6,383 nucleotides of DNA from JBNJEM01 sp051745935 (GTDB lineage: Bacteria; Planctomycetota; Planctomycetia; Pirellulales; Pirellulaceae), in NCBI GenBank assembly GCA_051745935.1, contig JBNJEM010000465.1, positions 1-6,383 of the forward strand, written 5' to 3'. Below the pieces are notes generated by a model, which saw only the letters and a list, made by a program, of their open reading frames with translations, did not search any database and was not told the DNA's origin. This document shows positions 6,032 to 6,383 of this stretch, one piece after another. The translations under genes and the position numbers were made by a program. Position 1 is the stretch's first letter, and each line of letters begins with the position of its first letter.

Positions 6032-6172
6032 TCGAATGAAGCCTTTTGGAGTTGTTTTGCTTTGTGATACGCTGCCCTGTTTGTTTCATCCACGGGATCC
6101 AACACGTATTCAACAAGTCTTCCACCAGCCTTTGGCGTCGCTCGAATTTCGATGTTCAAGGACGAAGGACAC
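6032..6172. other. Spacer between candidate origin and tandem repeat
   Basis: No convincing gene or RNA is seen. Minus-strand frames are open here (for example one reading NIEIRATPKAGGRLVEYVL within 6007-6170), but none has a recognised family or a good start inside the window. Two weak DnaA-box-like 9-mers lie at 6086-6094 (TCATCCACG) and 6118-6126 (TCTTCCACC), each with two mismatches to consensus. Confidence 0.4.
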
Positions 6173-6383
6173 TCAATTATCCCGGTCGCGGATGAGTTGC
6201 TCCGCCGCGAGCCCGACCAACGGGAGGACGGCTTGCGTCGGGCCGCGTTCCATTCGGAACAATCCAACCGCCTGAAATATACCACGGTCGCGGATAAGTT
6301 GCTCCGCCGCGAGTCCGACCAACGGGAGGACGGCTTGCGTCGGGCCGCGTTCCATTCGGAACAATCCAACCGCCTGAAATATA
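6173..6383 (-). CDS. Possible C-terminal part of an unrecognised repeat protein, 5' end beyond the right edge
   Basis: Reading leftward from the right edge, this frame stays open for about 69 codons and ends at a TGA (6175-6173). It carries two near-identical 34-residue units with the core GLFRMERGPTQAVLPL followed by VGLAAEQLIRDR. The two DNA differences between copies (6194 versus 6296 and 6212 versus 6314) fall in third codon positions in this frame and are silent (Leu CTC/CTT, Gly GGG/GGA). In the other frames I read they change residues. That hints that this is, or once was, the coding frame, but two changes are weak evidence. Other frames are open too, because the unit length (102) is a multiple of three. 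I recognise no family. It may equally be a non-coding tandem array. Confidence 0.3.
   Translation of the reverse strand, partial: IFQAVGLFRMERGPTQAVLPLVGLAAEQLIRDRGIFQAVGLFRMERGPTQAVLPLVGLAAEQLIRDRDN
6183..6383. repeat. 102-bp tandem repeat, two copies seen, array may continue past the right edge
   Basis: Copy 1 covers 6183-6284 and copy 2 covers 6285-6383, cut by the window edge at 99 of 102 bases. Over these 99 bases only two positions differ (G/A and C/T). Such high identity points to a recent duplication or to ongoing homogenisation. The unit is GC-rich apart from an AT-rich end (GAAATATA). It begins about 180 bases from the DnaA-box-like pair. Confidence 0.93.

Noticed and set aside
6007..6369. 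Minus-strand 120-codon frame through the tandem repeat
   Set aside because: The two copy differences change residues (D/G and L/S) in this frame and the translation is Arg/Ser-rich; the alternative minus frame fits better.

Overview
The window looks like a stretch of planctomycete chromosome, most likely from the Pirellulales or a relative. The best evidence is the GyrB sequence. It has a long acidic N-terminus and a planctomycete-style stretch after the TOPRIM domain (YYVQSEEAMKTQLLERG). The dnaN / DUF721 / gyrB order, the Tat-exported sugar-isomerase-like remnant and the DUF1593 remnant agree with this. The assignment rests on remembered family resemblance, not on a search.

Layout, left to right. 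Bases 1-184 (minus) hold a broken gene: a twin-arginine signal peptide start joined out of frame to the C-terminal part of a TIM-barrel sugar phosphate isomerase/epimerase. Bases 185-769 have no convincing gene, only two hairpins and an unrecognised open frame. Bases 770-1249 (plus) encode a short secreted protein that joins the first part of a DUF1593 (nucleoside-hydrolase-like) protein to the last part of a malectin-like or carbohydrate-binding-like domain. This also looks like the product of a large internal deletion. Convergent to it lies the housekeeping block, all on the minus strand: gyrB (3846-1312), a 350-base spacer with a 31-bp direct repeat and a possible small ORF that overlaps the gyrB start as ATGA, the DUF721/DciA-like gene (4562-4197), and dnaN (5700-4585).

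To the right of dnaN, at 5701-6172, there is no convincing gene. This stretch has features expected of a replication origin: an AT-rich segment, two DnaA-box-like 9-mers one helical turn apart, several dyads and a 14-bp perfect palindrome just upstream of dnaN. From 6183 to the right edge there is a 102-bp tandem repeat. It can be read on the minus strand as a 34-residue peptide repeat in which both differences between copies are silent.

How the genes work together: dnaN (sliding clamp), the DUF721 protein (DciA family, linked to loading of the replicative helicase) and gyrB (gyrase ATPase subunit) form a replication cluster transcribed leftward, away from the candidate origin. dnaA is not seen next to dnaN within the window. 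The left flank appears to be decaying accessory sequence. Nothing in the window clearly amounts to a new defence or mobile system. The most unusual signals are the two internally deleted genes, the repeat between DUF721 and gyrB, and the tandem repeat beside the putative origin.
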